This document shows, piece by piece, positions 54,445 to 63,694 of a stretch of DNA of 64,000 nt. This stretch comes from Streptomyces xylophagus (GTDB lineage Bacteria > Actinomycetota > Actinomycetes > Streptomycetales > Streptomycetaceae), in contig NZ_JNWO01000023.1 of the NCBI RefSeq assembly GCF_000716435.1, positions 62,001 through 126,000 of the forward strand, in the 5' to 3' direction. Each line of letters begins with the position of its first letter. Position 1 is the stretch's first letter. The position numbers and the translations under genes are program-made. Below the pieces are notes generated by a model, which saw only the letters and a program-made list of their open reading frames with translations, ran no database searches and had not been told where the DNA came from.

Positions 54445-55308
54445 GTGCACCGCCGGCACAACGGGCTCAGGACCGCAGTTCTCCTCGGGGGACTGTCCGC
54501 ACTCATCATCGTCATCGGCAGCTTCTTCGGCCGCACGGGCCTCGTCGTAGCCGTCGTGATCGCGTTGGGCACGAACGCGTACGCGTACTGGAACAGCGAC
54601 AAACTGGCGCTACGCGCGATGCGCGCCCGCCCGGTGAGCGAGTTCGAGGCCCCGGCCCTGTACCGGATGGTCCGCGACCTCTCCACCCAGGCCCGCCAGC
54701 CCATGCCGCGCCTGTACATCTCGCCCACGGAGGCCCCCAACGCGTTCGCGACGGGCCGCAACCCGCGCAACGCCGCCGTGTGCTGCACGGAAGGCATCCT
54801 GCGCATCCTGGACGAGCGCGAGTTGCGCGGAGTCATCGGCCACGAACTCAGCCACGTCTACAACCGCGACATCCTGATCTCGTCGGTCGCCGGCGCCCTC
54901 GCCTCGGTGATCATGTTCCTGGTCAACTTCGCCTGGCTGATCCCGATCGGCCGCTCGAACGACGACGACGGCCCCGGCATCCTGGGCATGCTGATGATCA
55001 TGATCCTGGGGCCCCTCGCGGCCAGCCTCATCCAGTTGGCCATCAGCCGCTCCAGGGAGTACGAGGCCGACGCGTCCGGTGCCCAGCTCACCGGAGACCC
55101 CCTCGCCCTCGCGAGCGCGCTGCGCAAGCTCGACGCCGGCACCAAGCAGCTTCCGCTGCCCCCGGAGCCCCGCATCGAGACCGCGAGCCACATGATGATC
55201 GCGAACCCCTTCCGCCCGGGCCAGGGACTCTCCAAGATGTTCTCGACACACCCGCCGATGGCGGAGCGCATCGCCCGGCTCGAGAAGATGGCAGGTCGCC
55301 CTCAGTGA
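54445..55308 (+). CDS. htpX: HtpX-type M48 membrane metalloprotease
   Basis: A membrane zinc protease of protein quality control, 287 aa. HEXXH is HELSH in [14 protein letters not shown]; the third ligand Glu is in [13 protein letters not shown]. Four hydrophobic segments, two before and two after the active site ([42 protein letters not shown]). GTG at 54445 after GGAGGG. Overlaps yccF by GTGA. Confidence 0.95.
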   Translation: MHRRHNGLRTAVLLGGLSALIIVIGSFFGRTGLVVAVVIALGTNAYAYWNSDKLALRAMRARPVSEFEAPALYRMVRDLSTQARQPMPRLYISPTEAPNAFATGRNPRNAAVCCTEGILRILDERELRGVIGHELSHVYNRDILISSVAGALASVIMFLVNFAWLIPIGRSNDDDGPGILGMLMIMILGPLAASLIQLAISRSREYEADASGAQLTGDPLALASALRKLDAGTKQLPLPPEPRIETASHMMIANPFRPGQGLSKMFSTHPPMAERIARLEKMAGRPQ

Positions 55309-55697
55309 AAACCATCCTGAACGTCATTTGGCTCGTCCTGAGCGGCTTCTGGCTGTTCCTCGGGTACCTCTTCGCGGGCGCGCTGCTGTGCATCACCATC
55401 ATCGGCATCCCGTTCGGCATCGCCGCGTTCCGTATCGGTGTCTACGCCCTGTGGCCCTTCGGGTACACGACGGTCGAGCGCCGTGACGCGGGCGCGCCCT
55501 CCTGCGTCGGCAACGTCCTGTGGCTGATCCTCGCGGGCTGGTGGCTGGCCCTCGCGCACATCGTCACCGGCATCGCCATGTGCATCACGATCATCGGCAT
55601 CCCGTTCGGCATCGCCAACTTCAAGCTGATCCCGGTCTCGCTGTTCCCCCTGGGCCGCGAAATCGTGCCCACGGACCAGCCGTTCGCCACCCGCTGA
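55305..55697 (+). CDS. YccF domain membrane protein
   Basis: A 130-aa inner-membrane protein with two YccF units: [30 protein letters not shown] and [30 protein letters not shown]. Function of the family is unknown. GTG at 55305 within the htpX stop, so the two are coupled; a stress-related membrane role is plausible. Confidence 0.93.
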   Translation: MKTILNVIWLVLSGFWLFLGYLFAGALLCITIIGIPFGIAAFRIGVYALWPFGYTTVERRDAGAPSCVGNVLWLILAGWWLALAHIVTGIAMCITIIGIPFGIANFKLIPVSLFPLGREIVPTDQPFATR

Positions 55698-55706
55698 CGG
55701 CGGGCA

Positions 55707-56867
55707 GTGGTGGGGGCGCCGAAGTACGTCCTGCTGTCGTACGACGAAGGGGCCGAGTCCACCGGCGAGCACGGCTACGAGCAGACCTGGGCCCTGTGCG
55801 AGGACGCCGATGACCTCTTCGCCGACCCGCCCCCACCCGTGCGGGAGACGTACGAACTGCTCGGCTGCGCACCCGAGGGCGAACTCCGCACGGCCCTCGC
55901 ACGCGCGCGTGCCGACGGTTCGGCGCCGCTGGGCCGCCTCACCCTGGAGCCGCTCGGCAAGGCCGGCGGGGGAGAGGGCGAGTGGTGGCTGGAGGAGGTA
56001 CGCGTCGTCGCCGACCGCCCTTGCGCGCGTGACCTGTCGTTGAGGGACGTCACCGTCGAGGGCGTACCGTCGGACGACAACCTCTACGACTACCCGCAGT
56101 GCCCGCCACTCTCCCCGGGCTACCGGTTGCTGGGCCCGGACGGCGAACCATGGGGCGGCTGCCGGGACTTGGCCCACGTCCAGGAGGACCGCCCCGATCC
56201 GCTGGAGCCTCCCCTGCGCCTGTTGGGCTGCTCCCCGCGCGGTGCGCTACGTGCGGCGCTGGACGGCGGGGAAGAGGATCTCGGCCACGCCAAGGTGGTC
56301 CGTATCGATTCGTCCGGTCGGCCCGTGCAGCCCGCCGTCGAGGGCGAGTTACGGGCCTGGATCCCGTCCGCGCGCGGCCCGGGCCTGGTCGACCTCACCC
56401 TCGACCCATGGTCGGAACGACCGCCTCTCGCGGCCCGCCAGGTATGGGACCTGTGGGGTGAGGGCCGCCCCGCCGAGCCCGGCCGCTGGGCATGTTGCGC
56501 CGCCGACGGCCGACGGTTCTGGTTGGACACGGCCCTGGAGAACCACGCCCACACCACCCCGGACCGGCCGCCGGCCACCACCTACCACCTCGACGGCAGA
56601 CACATCACCGACCCGCCCGGCTTCTTCTGCGCCCTCGGCGAGGCGGTCAACGGCCCCGCCGGATACTTCGGTTGGGGCCTGGATGCCCTGAACGACTGCC
56701 TGCGCGGCCGCTGGGGAGCCACCGCGCCCTTCACTCTCGTCTGGCACGACGCCGCCGTCGCCCGCACCAGCCTCGGCGTCACCCCGCACACCGGCCGGCG
56801 CCCACCGACGTTCGAGGAACTGCTCGCCTTCCTCGCCGAAAGGCATGTCGACGTCCGCCTGGCCTGA
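55707..56867 (+). CDS. Barstar-like domain protein
   Basis: A 386-aa protein. The C-terminal 100 residues carry a barstar (RNase-inhibitor) pattern: TYHLDGRHITDPPGFFCALGEAVNGPAGYFGWGLDALNDCLRG...FTLVWHDAAVARTSLG. Before this are two repeats of a LLGC-(A/S)P-(E/R)G unit (YELLGCAPEGELRTALARARADG and LRLLGCSPRGALRAALDGG). GTG at 55707 with a second GTG one codon later; weak ribosome site. It might bind an RNase-type toxin, but no such gene is adjacent. Confidence 0.8.
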   Translation: MVGAPKYVLLSYDEGAESTGEHGYEQTWALCEDADDLFADPPPPVRETYELLGCAPEGELRTALARARADGSAPLGRLTLEPLGKAGGGEGEWWLEEVRVVADRPCARDLSLRDVTVEGVPSDDNLYDYPQCPPLSPGYRLLGPDGEPWGGCRDLAHVQEDRPDPLEPPLRLLGCSPRGALRAALDGGEEDLGHAKVVRIDSSGRPVQPAVEGELRAWIPSARGPGLVDLTLDPWSERPPLAARQVWDLWGEGRPAEPGRWACCAADGRRFWLDTALENHAHTTPDRPPATTYHLDGRHITDPPGFFCALGEAVNGPAGYFGWGLDALNDCLRGRWGATAPFTLVWHDAAVARTSLGVTPHTGRRPPTFEELLAFLAERHVDVRLA

Positions 56868-56986
56868 CTGCTCGTCACCGCACCCCGCCCGCCACCCCAC
56901 CAGGCCTACTGCCTGCAGTTTTTCCACAACCGCCGGGTTGTCCACAGGCCGGCCCGATTGTCAGTGGCGCGCGGCACCATGAAGCC

Positions 56987-57553
56987 ATGACCGAGAACGA
57001 GCAGCGACTGCTGGCACGAGTGGCGACCGAAGCCCGCAACACCCGCCCATGGGGCTGGACTTCACTCCCCGCCCCCGTGGACGAGTCCACAGTGACCCGA
57101 GCCGAGGCCGCCCTCGGCTTCAGCCTGCCTCCGCTGCTCGCAGCGCTCTACTCACGCATCGGGGACGGCGGATTCGGCCCTGAGTACGGCCTGTTGCCCC
57201 TGCTCGACAACCCACCCGCCGGCGAGCCCGCCGCCGTTACGCAGTATCTCGCCAACCGCGCGAGCGGACGCGAGGACCCCGACTGGCCCTGGCCCGAGGG
57301 CGTCCTGCCGATATCCCACTGGGGCTGCGCGATGTACGCGTGCGTGGACTGTCGAACCCCGCAGGCCACGGTGCTGCTCTACGAGCCGAACGCCGACGAG
57401 GCGGACAACGCCTGGTACGTGGACGCGCCCAGCCTCGCCGAGTGGCTCCAGGGCTGGCTCGGCGGCACAGGTTGGTACGCGGACTGTGAAGGCGGCGCCG
57501 AGCCGAAGCCGTGGACCGACTTCCGTATACGCACGACGGCACAGGCGTCCTGA
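56987..57553 (+). CDS. SMI1/KNR4 (SUKH) family protein
   Basis: A 188-aa protein with the SUKH signature: VTRAEAALGFSLPPLLAALYSRIGDGGFGPEYGLLPL, ISHWGCAMYACVDCRTPQATVLLYEPN. The SUKH fold is used mainly as immunity protein in polymorphic toxin systems, and in some cellular regulators. ATG at 56987. Follows the barstar-like gene after 119 bp. No toxin gene is seen. Confidence 0.87.
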   Translation: MTENEQRLLARVATEARNTRPWGWTSLPAPVDESTVTRAEAALGFSLPPLLAALYSRIGDGGFGPEYGLLPLLDNPPAGEPAAVTQYLANRASGREDPDWPWPEGVLPISHWGCAMYACVDCRTPQATVLLYEPNADEADNAWYVDAPSLAEWLQGWLGGTGWYADCEGGAEPKPWTDFRIRTTAQAS

Positions 57554-57755
57554 GCGCTCCCCGGCGCGAACGGCCTCCCCGGCGCCGGCTCGCGGATGCC
57601 TGCAACCACCACACGCATCCGCGGCGTCCTGTTCATCGACACGGCGGAACATGCAGCGACAGGCCGTGCGCAAGGACCTACGAACACAGCCTGTCCGGGC
57701 GGAATTCACAGCTCCGGTTCAGTGCAAGCACAGCGTGAAAGGGCAGGTTCGCGGC

Positions 57756-58022
57756 ATGGGCATCATCAGCTGGATCATCCTGGGACTGTTGGCCGGAGCC
57801 ATCGCCAAATTCCTGCTGCCGGGCCGCGACCCGGGCGGCTTCATCGGTACGACCATCATCGGCATCGCGGGGGCGTTCATCGGCGGCTGGATATCGGCCC
57901 GTTGGCTGGACCACCCCGTCGCCAAGAACTTCTACGACGGCGCCACCTGGGCCTCCGCGATAGGCGGCGCGCTCGTTCTCCTGATCGTCATCCGCATCCT
58001 GTTCGGCAACTCGCGCAACTAG
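57756..58022 (+). CDS. GlsB/YeaQ/YmgE family membrane protein
   Basis: An 88-aa membrane protein with three helices and the family core GLLAGAIAKFLLPGRDPGGFIGTTIIGIAGAFIGGW. Often stress-induced in other bacteria. ATG at 57756; a 200-bp gap with no feature precedes it. Confidence 0.92.
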   Translation: MGIISWIILGLLAGAIAKFLLPGRDPGGFIGTTIIGIAGAFIGGWISARWLDHPVAKNFYDGATWASAIGGALVLLIVIRILFGNSRN

Positions 58023-58082
58023 CCAGGACCTCTCGGGCCGGACAGGTCCTGGCGCGCCCCCGTGCCGCAGCCAGCAGGCGAG

Positions 58083-58112
58083 AAGGGTGGGCACCGACGG
58101 GTGCCCACCCTT
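58083..58112. terminator. Bidirectional terminator between GlsB and YajQ genes
   Basis: A perfect 13-bp stem (AAGGGTGGGCACC and its complement) with loop GACG. It serves the convergent glsB-like and yajQ genes. Confidence 0.92.
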
Positions 58113-58150
58113 CCTCGTATCCGCGCGCGGCGGACGCGCGGAGCGCCGTT

Positions 58151-58639
58151 CTACCGGTAGTTCACGAACTGCAGGGCGAAGTCGAAGTCCTTGCCCTTGA
58201 GCAGGGCCTGCACGGCCTGCAGGTCGTCGCGGCTCTTCGAGCTGACCCGCAGCTCGTCGCCCTGCACCTGGGCCTTCACGCCCTTGGGACCCTCGTCACG
58301 AATGATCTTCGCCACCTTCTTCGCGTTGTCCTGGGAGATGCCCTCCTCGATCGACGCGAAGATCTTGTACTCCTTGCCGGAGAGCTGAGGCTCACCGGCG
58401 TCCAGCGCCTTCAGCGAGATGCCGCGCTTGATCAGCTTGGACTGGAAGACGTCGAGGATCGCCTTGACCCGCTCCTCGGAGTTCGCCTCCATGAGGATCT
58501 TCTCGGCGGACCACGAGATCGAGGCACCCACGCCCTTGAAGTCGTAGCGCTGCGAGATCTCCTTGGCGGCCTGGTTGAGGGCGTTGTCGACCTCCTGCCG
58601 CTCGACCTTCGAGACGATGTCGAAACTGGAGTCGGCCAT
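58151..58639 (-). CDS. YajQ family nucleotide-binding protein
   Basis: A 162-aa cytosolic protein: [36 protein letters not shown]...[34 protein letters not shown]. The family fold is two ferredoxin-like domains; some members bind c-di-GMP. ATG at 58639 with AGGAG upstream. Single gene. Confidence 0.95.
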   Translation of the reverse strand: MADSSFDIVSKVERQEVDNALNQAAKEISQRYDFKGVGASISWSAEKILMEANSEERVKAILDVFQSKLIKRGISLKALDAGEPQLSGKEYKIFASIEEGISQDNAKKVAKIIRDEGPKGVKAQVQGDELRVSSKSRDDLQAVQALLKGKDFDFALQFVNYR

Positions 58640-58873
58640 GTCCTGTGGCTCCTTGTATCCGGGTGCGTATCGATGCGTGTCACTGCGTATCGGCGTGCGT
58701 GGGGACAGCCGCCGAGCCCGGTGTAGGCCCCGGGCCGCATCCGCATAAGCCTAGCCACCCCCTCCCCTCCGAGCGCCGATCTATCGGGTGGCGAAGCACC
58801 CCTGTGCATCGGGTATCGTTTACGTCGTTGCCACGGAGCGCCGCCGAAAAGCGGTTCGAGAGGCAGCGTCCCC

Positions 58874-58955
<82 letters not shown>

Positions 58956-58961
58956 CGTGAT

Positions 58962-59007
58962 CGAAAGGGTCTGCGATCAGCAGTAATGCTGATCGCAGAC
59001 CCTTTCG
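58962..59007 (+). terminator. Long perfect hairpin after tRNA-Tyr
   Basis: A 21-bp perfect stem with a GTAA loop begins 7 nt after the tRNA. No T-run follows. It should end the tRNA transcript. Confidence 0.9.
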
Positions 59008-59115
59008 CCGTTTCCGGGCACTCCCGAGGCATCCCACGGCCCATCCCAAGGCCCCCGCCCGCCCTGCCGCCAACCTTGACGTGCCCGTGCCACAGCCCTA
59101 CTGTCGCGACATCGC

Positions 59116-59160
59116 GTTCATGTTGAAACACAAAGTTCATCTACGTGAACACATGTGAAC
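59116..59160 (+). promoter_or_regulatory. GTTCA/TGAAC repeats upstream of the alginate lyase gene
   Basis: GTTCATCTACGTGAAC (59135-59150) is a clean 5-bp inverted repeat; a second imperfect one starts at 59116, and a further TGAAC lies at 59156. The cluster is 47-90 bp before the start codon, where a regulator site would be expected. Confidence 0.5.
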
Positions 59161-59206
59161 GCTCATCGCCAACCGAGTCCAACGAGCAGACAGGAAGGCA
59201 CCCCCC

Positions 59207-60028
59207 ATGCGCATGCGTACGCTGCTCACCTCCCTGGCCACCGTCACCGCCGTCACCGGTGGGCTGGCCCTCGCCGCTCCGGCCGCGTCGGGCAGTACCA
59301 ACGGCAGCAACACCACCCACGTCGTCGCCTCGCCCCTGGCGGATCCGACCGTCGCGCCCGGCGGGAACTTCGACCTGGGCGTGTGGCAGCTCCAGGAGCC
59401 GGTGGGTTCCCCCGGCTCGCCCACGACGATCTCGTCGGCCCGGCTCCAGGGGGCCAACGGGTTCCAGGACTCGTACTTCTACACGGACACCCGCGACGGC
59501 GCGATGACCTTCTGGGCGCCGGAGAAGGGCGTCACCACCCCGAACTCGAACTACGCCCGCTCCGAACTGCGGGAGATGAACCGCAGCGGTAGCGCCGCCG
59601 ACTGGTCGCTCAGCGGAACGCACACGATGAAGGCGACGCTACGGGTCGTGTCCGTCACCTCGAACGTCTGCGTCGGCCAGATCCACCTCGGCACCGGAGG
59701 CACGTCCACCAAGCCGCTGCTGGAGCTGTACTACCGGTCGAGCGGCGACATCGTCCTCGGCACGGAGAACTCGCCCTCCGGAGGCCAGACCCTGCACACC
59801 GTCGGCAACGTGGCGGTCGGCAAGACGTGGAGCTACACCATCGGCGTCTCGGGCGGAAACACCATCAATCTGACGGTCAACGGGAGCACCACGCACTACG
59901 CCATACCGTCGTCGTTCAACGCCTACAAGCAGTACTTCAAGGCCGGTTCGTACAACCAGTCGTCCTCCGACAGCACCACCAAGGGCGCCCGGGTCGCCTT
60001 CTACGGGCTCACCGTCTCCCACAGCTGA
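59207..60028 (+). CDS. Alginate lyase, PL7 family
   Basis: A secreted polysaccharide lyase of 273 aa that cleaves alginate by beta-elimination. Signal peptide about 1-29 (LLTSLATVTAVTGGLALAAPAAS). The three PL7 motifs are present: RSELREM, QIH in CVGQIHLG and YFKAGSYNQ. The QIH form fits polyguluronate-active enzymes, by family knowledge. Single-domain. No alginate-use genes lie next to it. Confidence 0.93.
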   Translation: MRMRTLLTSLATVTAVTGGLALAAPAASGSTNGSNTTHVVASPLADPTVAPGGNFDLGVWQLQEPVGSPGSPTTISSARLQGANGFQDSYFYTDTRDGAMTFWAPEKGVTTPNSNYARSELREMNRSGSAADWSLSGTHTMKATLRVVSVTSNVCVGQIHLGTGGTSTKPLLELYYRSSGDIVLGTENSPSGGQTLHTVGNVAVGKTWSYTIGVSGGNTINLTVNGSTTHYAIPSSFNAYKQYFKAGSYNQSSSDSTTKGARVAFYGLTVSHS

Positions 60029-60075
60029 GCGAGCCTCGACAGCCGACGCGGCCTGCGGCGGGGCAGACTGATCCC

Positions 60076-60288
60076 ATGTCGTCACGCCGCAGAAACTGCC
60101 CCGAGTGCCGTCGCGAAATCGCCGTCGTGGCCGGACGGTTCGCGCGACACGACCCGCCCGGCGCGCGGGAGAGCGGGGAACTCGTGTCGTGCCCCGGGTC
60201 CCGTCGCCAGGCGGAACTCGGGGCGGCGCAGCCCGCGTTGGACGGATACGCGGTGCCGGAGTTCCCCGGCCAGATGCCCCTGTTCTAG
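60076..60288 (+). CDS. Small zinc-ribbon-like protein, 70 aa
   Basis: MSSRRRNCPECRREIAVVAGRF...SCPGSRR; CPEC and a third Cys suggest a partial zinc ribbon. Seen widely as a small Streptomyces protein by memory; function unknown. Confidence 0.6.
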   Translation: MSSRRRNCPECRREIAVVAGRFARHDPPGARESGELVSCPGSRRQAELGAAQPALDGYAVPEFPGQMPLF

Positions 60289-60358
60289 GCGGTGGCAGCA
60301 GGCAGTGGCAGTAGGACGTTCCAGGCAGTGGCAGTAGGTCAACGCCCGGCGCGGAACC

Positions 60359-61015
60359 TCAGTTCCCCGCCACCGACTTCACCGCCACCGACACCGGCGC
60401 GGGCCCGCCGATCAGTTCGAGTGTCAGGCCGGCCGTCGCCGGCGTCTCCACCAACTCCGCGAGTACGGCGGCCACATCGTCGCGCGGGATCGCGCCACGG
60501 CCGGTGTGGGCCTCCAGCCGGACGAGACCGGTGCCGGCGTCGTTCGTGAGCGAACCGGGGCGCAGGATCGTCCAGTCCAGGGCGCCGAGACCGCGTACAT
60601 ACGCGTCCGCCTCGCCCTTGGCCCGCAGATACACGTCGAACACACCGTCCCCGGAGTGCGCCGGGTCCGCGCCCATCGAGGACACGACGACATGGCGCCG
60701 TACGCCCGCCAGGACCGCCGCGTCGGCGAACAGCACCGCCGAACCCCGGTCCACCGTGTCCTTGCGGGCCGTGCCGCTGTTCGGGCCCGCGCCCGCCGCG
60801 AAGACCGCCGCGTCCGCGCCCCGCAGCAGAGCCGCGACCTCCTCTACCGAGGCCGACTCCAGGTCGAGCACGAGCGGTTCGGCACCGGCCGCCCGTAGAT
60901 CCTCGCTCTGTTCGGCGTTGCGGATGATGCCCGCGACCTCGTCACCGCGCGCGGCGAGCAGACGCTCCAGCCGCAGCGCGATCTGACCATGACCTCCAGC
61001 GATGACAATGCGCAT
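60359..61015 (-). CDS. NAD(P)-binding SDR-like epimerase/reductase
   Basis: A 218-aa atypical SDR: VIAGGHGQIALRLERLLAARGDEVAGIIRN (GxxGxxA-type), DAAVFAAGAG, VSSMGADPAHSGDGVFDVYLRAKGEADAYVRGLGALDWTILRPGSL. The YxxxK catalytic pair is seen as YLRAK. ATG at 61015. Closest to YwnB/YhfK-type proteins; substrate unknown. Confidence 0.9.
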   Translation of the reverse strand: MRIVIAGGHGQIALRLERLLAARGDEVAGIIRNAEQSEDLRAAGAEPLVLDLESASVEEVAALLRGADAAVFAAGAGPNSGTARKDTVDRGSAVLFADAAVLAGVRRHVVVSSMGADPAHSGDGVFDVYLRAKGEADAYVRGLGALDWTILRPGSLTNDAGTGLVRLEAHTGRGAIPRDDVAAVLAELVETPATAGLTLELIGGPAPVSVAVKSVAGN

Positions 61016-61158
61016 GCCTTCGACCGTACGCCCGGACGGCCGCACGCGCCGCATGACTTCAGCCGCGTCCCAGCAGCACGCACCCACGGCGCACGCGCCG
61101 GGCGCGCGGACACGAGCCCCAGCGCCTCAGGCGTACGCCCCGGCGCAGGAACGGCGGC

Positions 61159-62436
61159 TCACGACAACTCGCCCCGTCCCTGCCGCGGCAGCCCCAACTC
61201 CGAGCCCGCCGCCGTGTTGCAGTACTCCCGTACCGCGCTCGTCCGTGCCACCACGCGCCCCCGGTGCACCACGATCCGGCTGTACGCCAGCGAGAGCGCA
61301 CCCGCGAGCCGGTCGCCGCGCACCGCGAGCAGTTCGGCCGGAAATCCCGCCTCGACCCGTACCTCGGGCAGGCCGAGCGCCGCGCGTGCCGACGAACTCA
61401 CCGTGTCGTACGCGTCCTCGGGCCGCATCCCGTGACGCGAGGCCAGCAGGTAGGCCGCCTCCAAGGGGTCCCCGCGGCCCACGGGGTTGGACACATCGCG
61501 GAGGGCGCCGCTGCCCGACGCCACCTGGACACCGGCGGAGCGCAGCAGTCGTACGGGAGCCGTGCCCCGGCGGTCGACGCCGCCGCAGCCGCCCTGCGGC
61601 AGGCACACCACCGTCACGCCGGCCGCCGCGAGTTGGTCCGCGATCCGCGTGACCGTGTCCGCAGGCAGCCGTCCCAGGCCGCCGCACGGGCCGAGCGTCA
61701 CCCCGGGGCGCATCCCGCCCGCGACCGCCGCCAGCCGGGCGAGGCGGGTCGGGTCGGCTGCGTCCGTGTGCAGGTCCACCGGGCAGCCGTGCTCGGACGC
61801 GACCTCCAGGACCGCCTCCACGTACCCCGTCGGATCGGGGTCCAAATCTGGACAACCACCCACTACGGAGGCACCCATTTTCAGCGCGTCCCGAAGCATC
61901 GCGAGCCCGTCCGCCCCCGCCACCCCGGTCAGCAGCCGAGGCATCGCCACCGCCGACAACTCCGCCAGCCCCCGCAGCGCCCGCCGCGCCTGCAGTACGG
62001 CGGCCAACGCGCCCAGACCCTGAACGTCCCCCACGCGCACGTGTGCCCGCTGCGCGGTTGCCCCGTGCCCGAGTTGCAGAAGCGCGGCCTCCGTGGCGCG
62101 GCGCTGGACGTCGTCGGGGTCGTAGGAGACCGGTCCGCCCTTCTCGGCCGAGAGGGCGGTGTCACTGTGCGTGTGCGGCTCCGCCGGGGCCGGGAGGAGG
62201 AGGTAGCCGCTGAGGTCCACACGCGACCCGCACGCGCGCGTGGCGTCCGCCGCCAGGCTGCCGGCCGTGCCCACCGCCTCGATGCGCCCGCCGCCCAGCC
62301 GTACGTCCACGGTCCTGCCGTCGGTGAGCCGGGCTCCGCACAACAGGAGCGCGGCCGGGTCGACCGGTCCCGACGAGCCTGAGGAACCCGACGGACCAGA
62401 CGACGAGTGGGACGGCTGGGGCTGGCTGTCGGGCAT
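61159..62436 (-). CDS. Amidohydrolase, cytosine deaminase-like
   Basis: A 425-aa metal-dependent hydrolase. The metal motif HxH is PHTHSD; a further metal His is in DLHTDAAD, and the catalytic Asp region reads VASGSGALRDVSNPVGRGD. The N-terminus is a Ser/Gly/Pro run (SSSGPSGSSGSSGP), likely a disordered tail. Similar proteins deaminate cytosine-like or creatinine-like rings; specificity cannot be set. It ends 144 bp from the SDR gene. Confidence 0.85.
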   Translation of the reverse strand: MPDSQPQPSHSSSGPSGSSGSSGPVDPAALLLCGARLTDGRTVDVRLGGGRIEAVGTAGSLAADATRACGSRVDLSGYLLLPAPAEPHTHSDTALSAEKGGPVSYDPDDVQRRATEAALLQLGHGATAQRAHVRVGDVQGLGALAAVLQARRALRGLAELSAVAMPRLLTGVAGADGLAMLRDALKMGASVVGGCPDLDPDPTGYVEAVLEVASEHGCPVDLHTDAADPTRLARLAAVAGGMRPGVTLGPCGGLGRLPADTVTRIADQLAAAGVTVVCLPQGGCGGVDRRGTAPVRLLRSAGVQVASGSGALRDVSNPVGRGDPLEAAYLLASRHGMRPEDAYDTVSSSARAALGLPEVRVEAGFPAELLAVRGDRLAGALSLAYSRIVVHRGRVVARTSAVREYCNTAAGSELGLPRQGRGELS

Positions 62437-62663
62437 CGCGCTCCAGGGTCTCAGGGCTTCGCGGGCTCGGGGCTTCGGGGCTCAGTACTGGGGCTGCGCA
62501 AAGGGGCGCAAGATCACGCAGAGTGAGTCGAGCCTAGGGCGGTGATCCGCTCGCGGCGGGGAGGAGCGCAATAGTCGTACCGGTGTGGTCCGCCGTGCGG
62601 GAGGGGCTGGAGAGGCCTCTGGGAGGGCCGCGGAAGCGGCTGCGGCGGTGCCACGAAACGGAT

Positions 62664-62693
62664 TTGGGTGAACGGCGGCGGAGCGTGTAATGT
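62664..62693 (+). promoter_or_regulatory. Promoter of the tRNA-Thr/tRNA-Met unit
   Basis: TTGGGT (62664-62669) and TAATGT (62688-62693), 18 bp apart, end 11 bp before the tRNA-Thr. Confidence 0.5.
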
Positions 62694-62704
62694 CTTCATC
62701 GCTC

Positions 62705-62777
62705 GCCCCAATAGCTCAGTCGGTAGAGCGTCTCCATGGTAAGGAGAAGGTCTACGGTTCGATTCCGTATTGGGGCT
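62705..62777 (+). tRNA. tRNA-Thr (GGT)
   Basis: Acceptor GCCCCAA/TTGGGGC, D-arm GCTC-GAGC, anticodon loop ATGGTAA reading GGT, T-arm with GGTTCGATTCC. CCA not encoded. Confidence 0.96.
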
Positions 62778-62823
62778 CTGGTGTGAGAGGTTCCTACCGC
62801 AAGGTGGGAACCGATCCCATCAC

Positions 62824-62896
62824 AGCGGTGTAGCTCAGTCGGTAGAGCAAGCGGCTCATAATCGCTGTGTCACCGGTTCAAGTCCGGTCACCGCTA
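62824..62896 (+). tRNA. tRNA-Met (CAT)
   Basis: Acceptor AGCGGTG/CACCGCT, anticodon loop CTCATAA reading CAT. The A1-U72 pair and lack of three G-C pairs at the anticodon stem argue against initiator tRNA. Elongator Met is preferred by position; a lysidine-modified Ile tRNA is not fully excluded. Confidence 0.9.
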
Positions 62897-62902
62897 CTGA
62901 CA

Positions 62903-62938
62903 GTAGCCGATTGTGGGGTCGGTCCTTCGATCGGCTAC
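62903..62938 (+). terminator. Hairpin between tRNA-Met and rpmG
   Basis: GTAGCCGAT and ATCGGCTAC form a 9-bp stem with an 18-nt loop, 7 nt after the tRNA and 47 bp before rpmG; a terminator or leader structure. Confidence 0.6.
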
Positions 62939-62984
62939 TCTGTTATGCGTTCATAGTCCCATCCGTTCGTCAAGGAGCACTCCT

Positions 62985-63149
62985 GTGGCTGCCACCGACG
63001 TCCGCCCGAAGATCACGCTGGCCTGCGTGGAGTGCAAGGAGCGGAACTACATCACCAAGAAGAACCGGCGTAACAACCCGGACCGACTGGAGATGAAGAA
63101 GCACTGCCCGCGTTGCAATGCGCACACCGCGCATCGCGAAACGCGATAA
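62985..63149 (+). CDS. rpmG: 50S ribosomal protein L33
   Basis: A 54-aa ribosomal protein with the zinc-binding pairs CVEC and CPRC (the C+ form). [47 protein letters not shown] at 62985 after AAGGAG. Streptomyces carries several L33 forms; this is the one beside the MaoC pair. Confidence 0.97.
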   Translation: MAATDVRPKITLACVECKERNYITKKNRRNNPDRLEMKKHCPRCNAHTAHRETR

Positions 63150-63162
63150 GTATCAGGCTCGT

Positions 63163-63201
63163 ACACGAGGCCGTCCCCGCACGTTGGGGGCGGCCTCGTG
63201 T
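63163..63201 (+). terminator. rpmG terminator
   Basis: ACACGAGGCCG and CGGCCTCGTGT form an 11-bp stem, extended by a CCCC/GGGG pair, followed by CGTTT. Confidence 0.9.
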
Positions 63202-63240
63202 CGTTTATCAGAAGAAGTAAGCATCAGGAGGTGCCGAGGC

Positions 63241-63693
63241 ATGGCGCTCGACCAGTCCTTCGTGGGGCGGTCCTACCCGCCCACCGACCCCTATGAGGTG
63301 GGCCGGGAGAAGATCCGTGAGTTCGCGGAAGCGGTGGGGGACGCCAACCCGGCATACACGGACCCGGAGGCGGCCAAGGCGCTCGGCCACCCCGATGTGA
63401 TCGCCCCGCCGACCTTCGTCTTCTCCATCACCTTCAAGGCCGCGGGACAGGTCGTCCAGGACCCGCAACTCGGCCTCGACTACAGCCGGGTCGTCCACGG
63501 CGACCAGAAGTTCGTCTACGTCCGCCCTGTGCGCGCCGGTGACCGCCTCACCGTCACCTCCACGATCGAGGCGATCAAGTCCATGGCGGGCAACGACATC
63601 CTGGACATCCGCGGCGAGGTCCACGACGAGGCGGGCGAGCACGTCGTGACCGCCCTGACCAAGCTCGTGGCCCGCGCGGCGGAGGAGAGCTGA
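63241..63693 (+). CDS. MaoC-like dehydratase, HadA/HadC-type
   Basis: A hotdog-fold protein of 150 aa (FVGRSYPPTDPYEVGREKIREFAEAVGDANPAYTDPEAAKALGHPDVIAPPTFVFSIT), the N-terminal-type partner lacking the hydratase Asp/His signature. In mycobacteria such proteins pair with HadB in (3R)-hydroxyacyl-ACP dehydration. ATG at 63241. The HadB-like gene starts 1 bp after its stop. Confidence 0.92.
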   Translation: MALDQSFVGRSYPPTDPYEVGREKIREFAEAVGDANPAYTDPEAAKALGHPDVIAPPTFVFSITFKAAGQVVQDPQLGLDYSRVVHGDQKFVYVRPVRAGDRLTVTSTIEAIKSMAGNDILDIRGEVHDEAGEHVVTALTKLVARAAEES

Positions 63694-63694
63694 C

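Noticed and set aside
62824..62896. Initiator tRNA-fMet
   Set aside because: It has an A1-U72 pair rather than the initiator mismatch, and the anticodon stem lacks the three consecutive G-C pairs.
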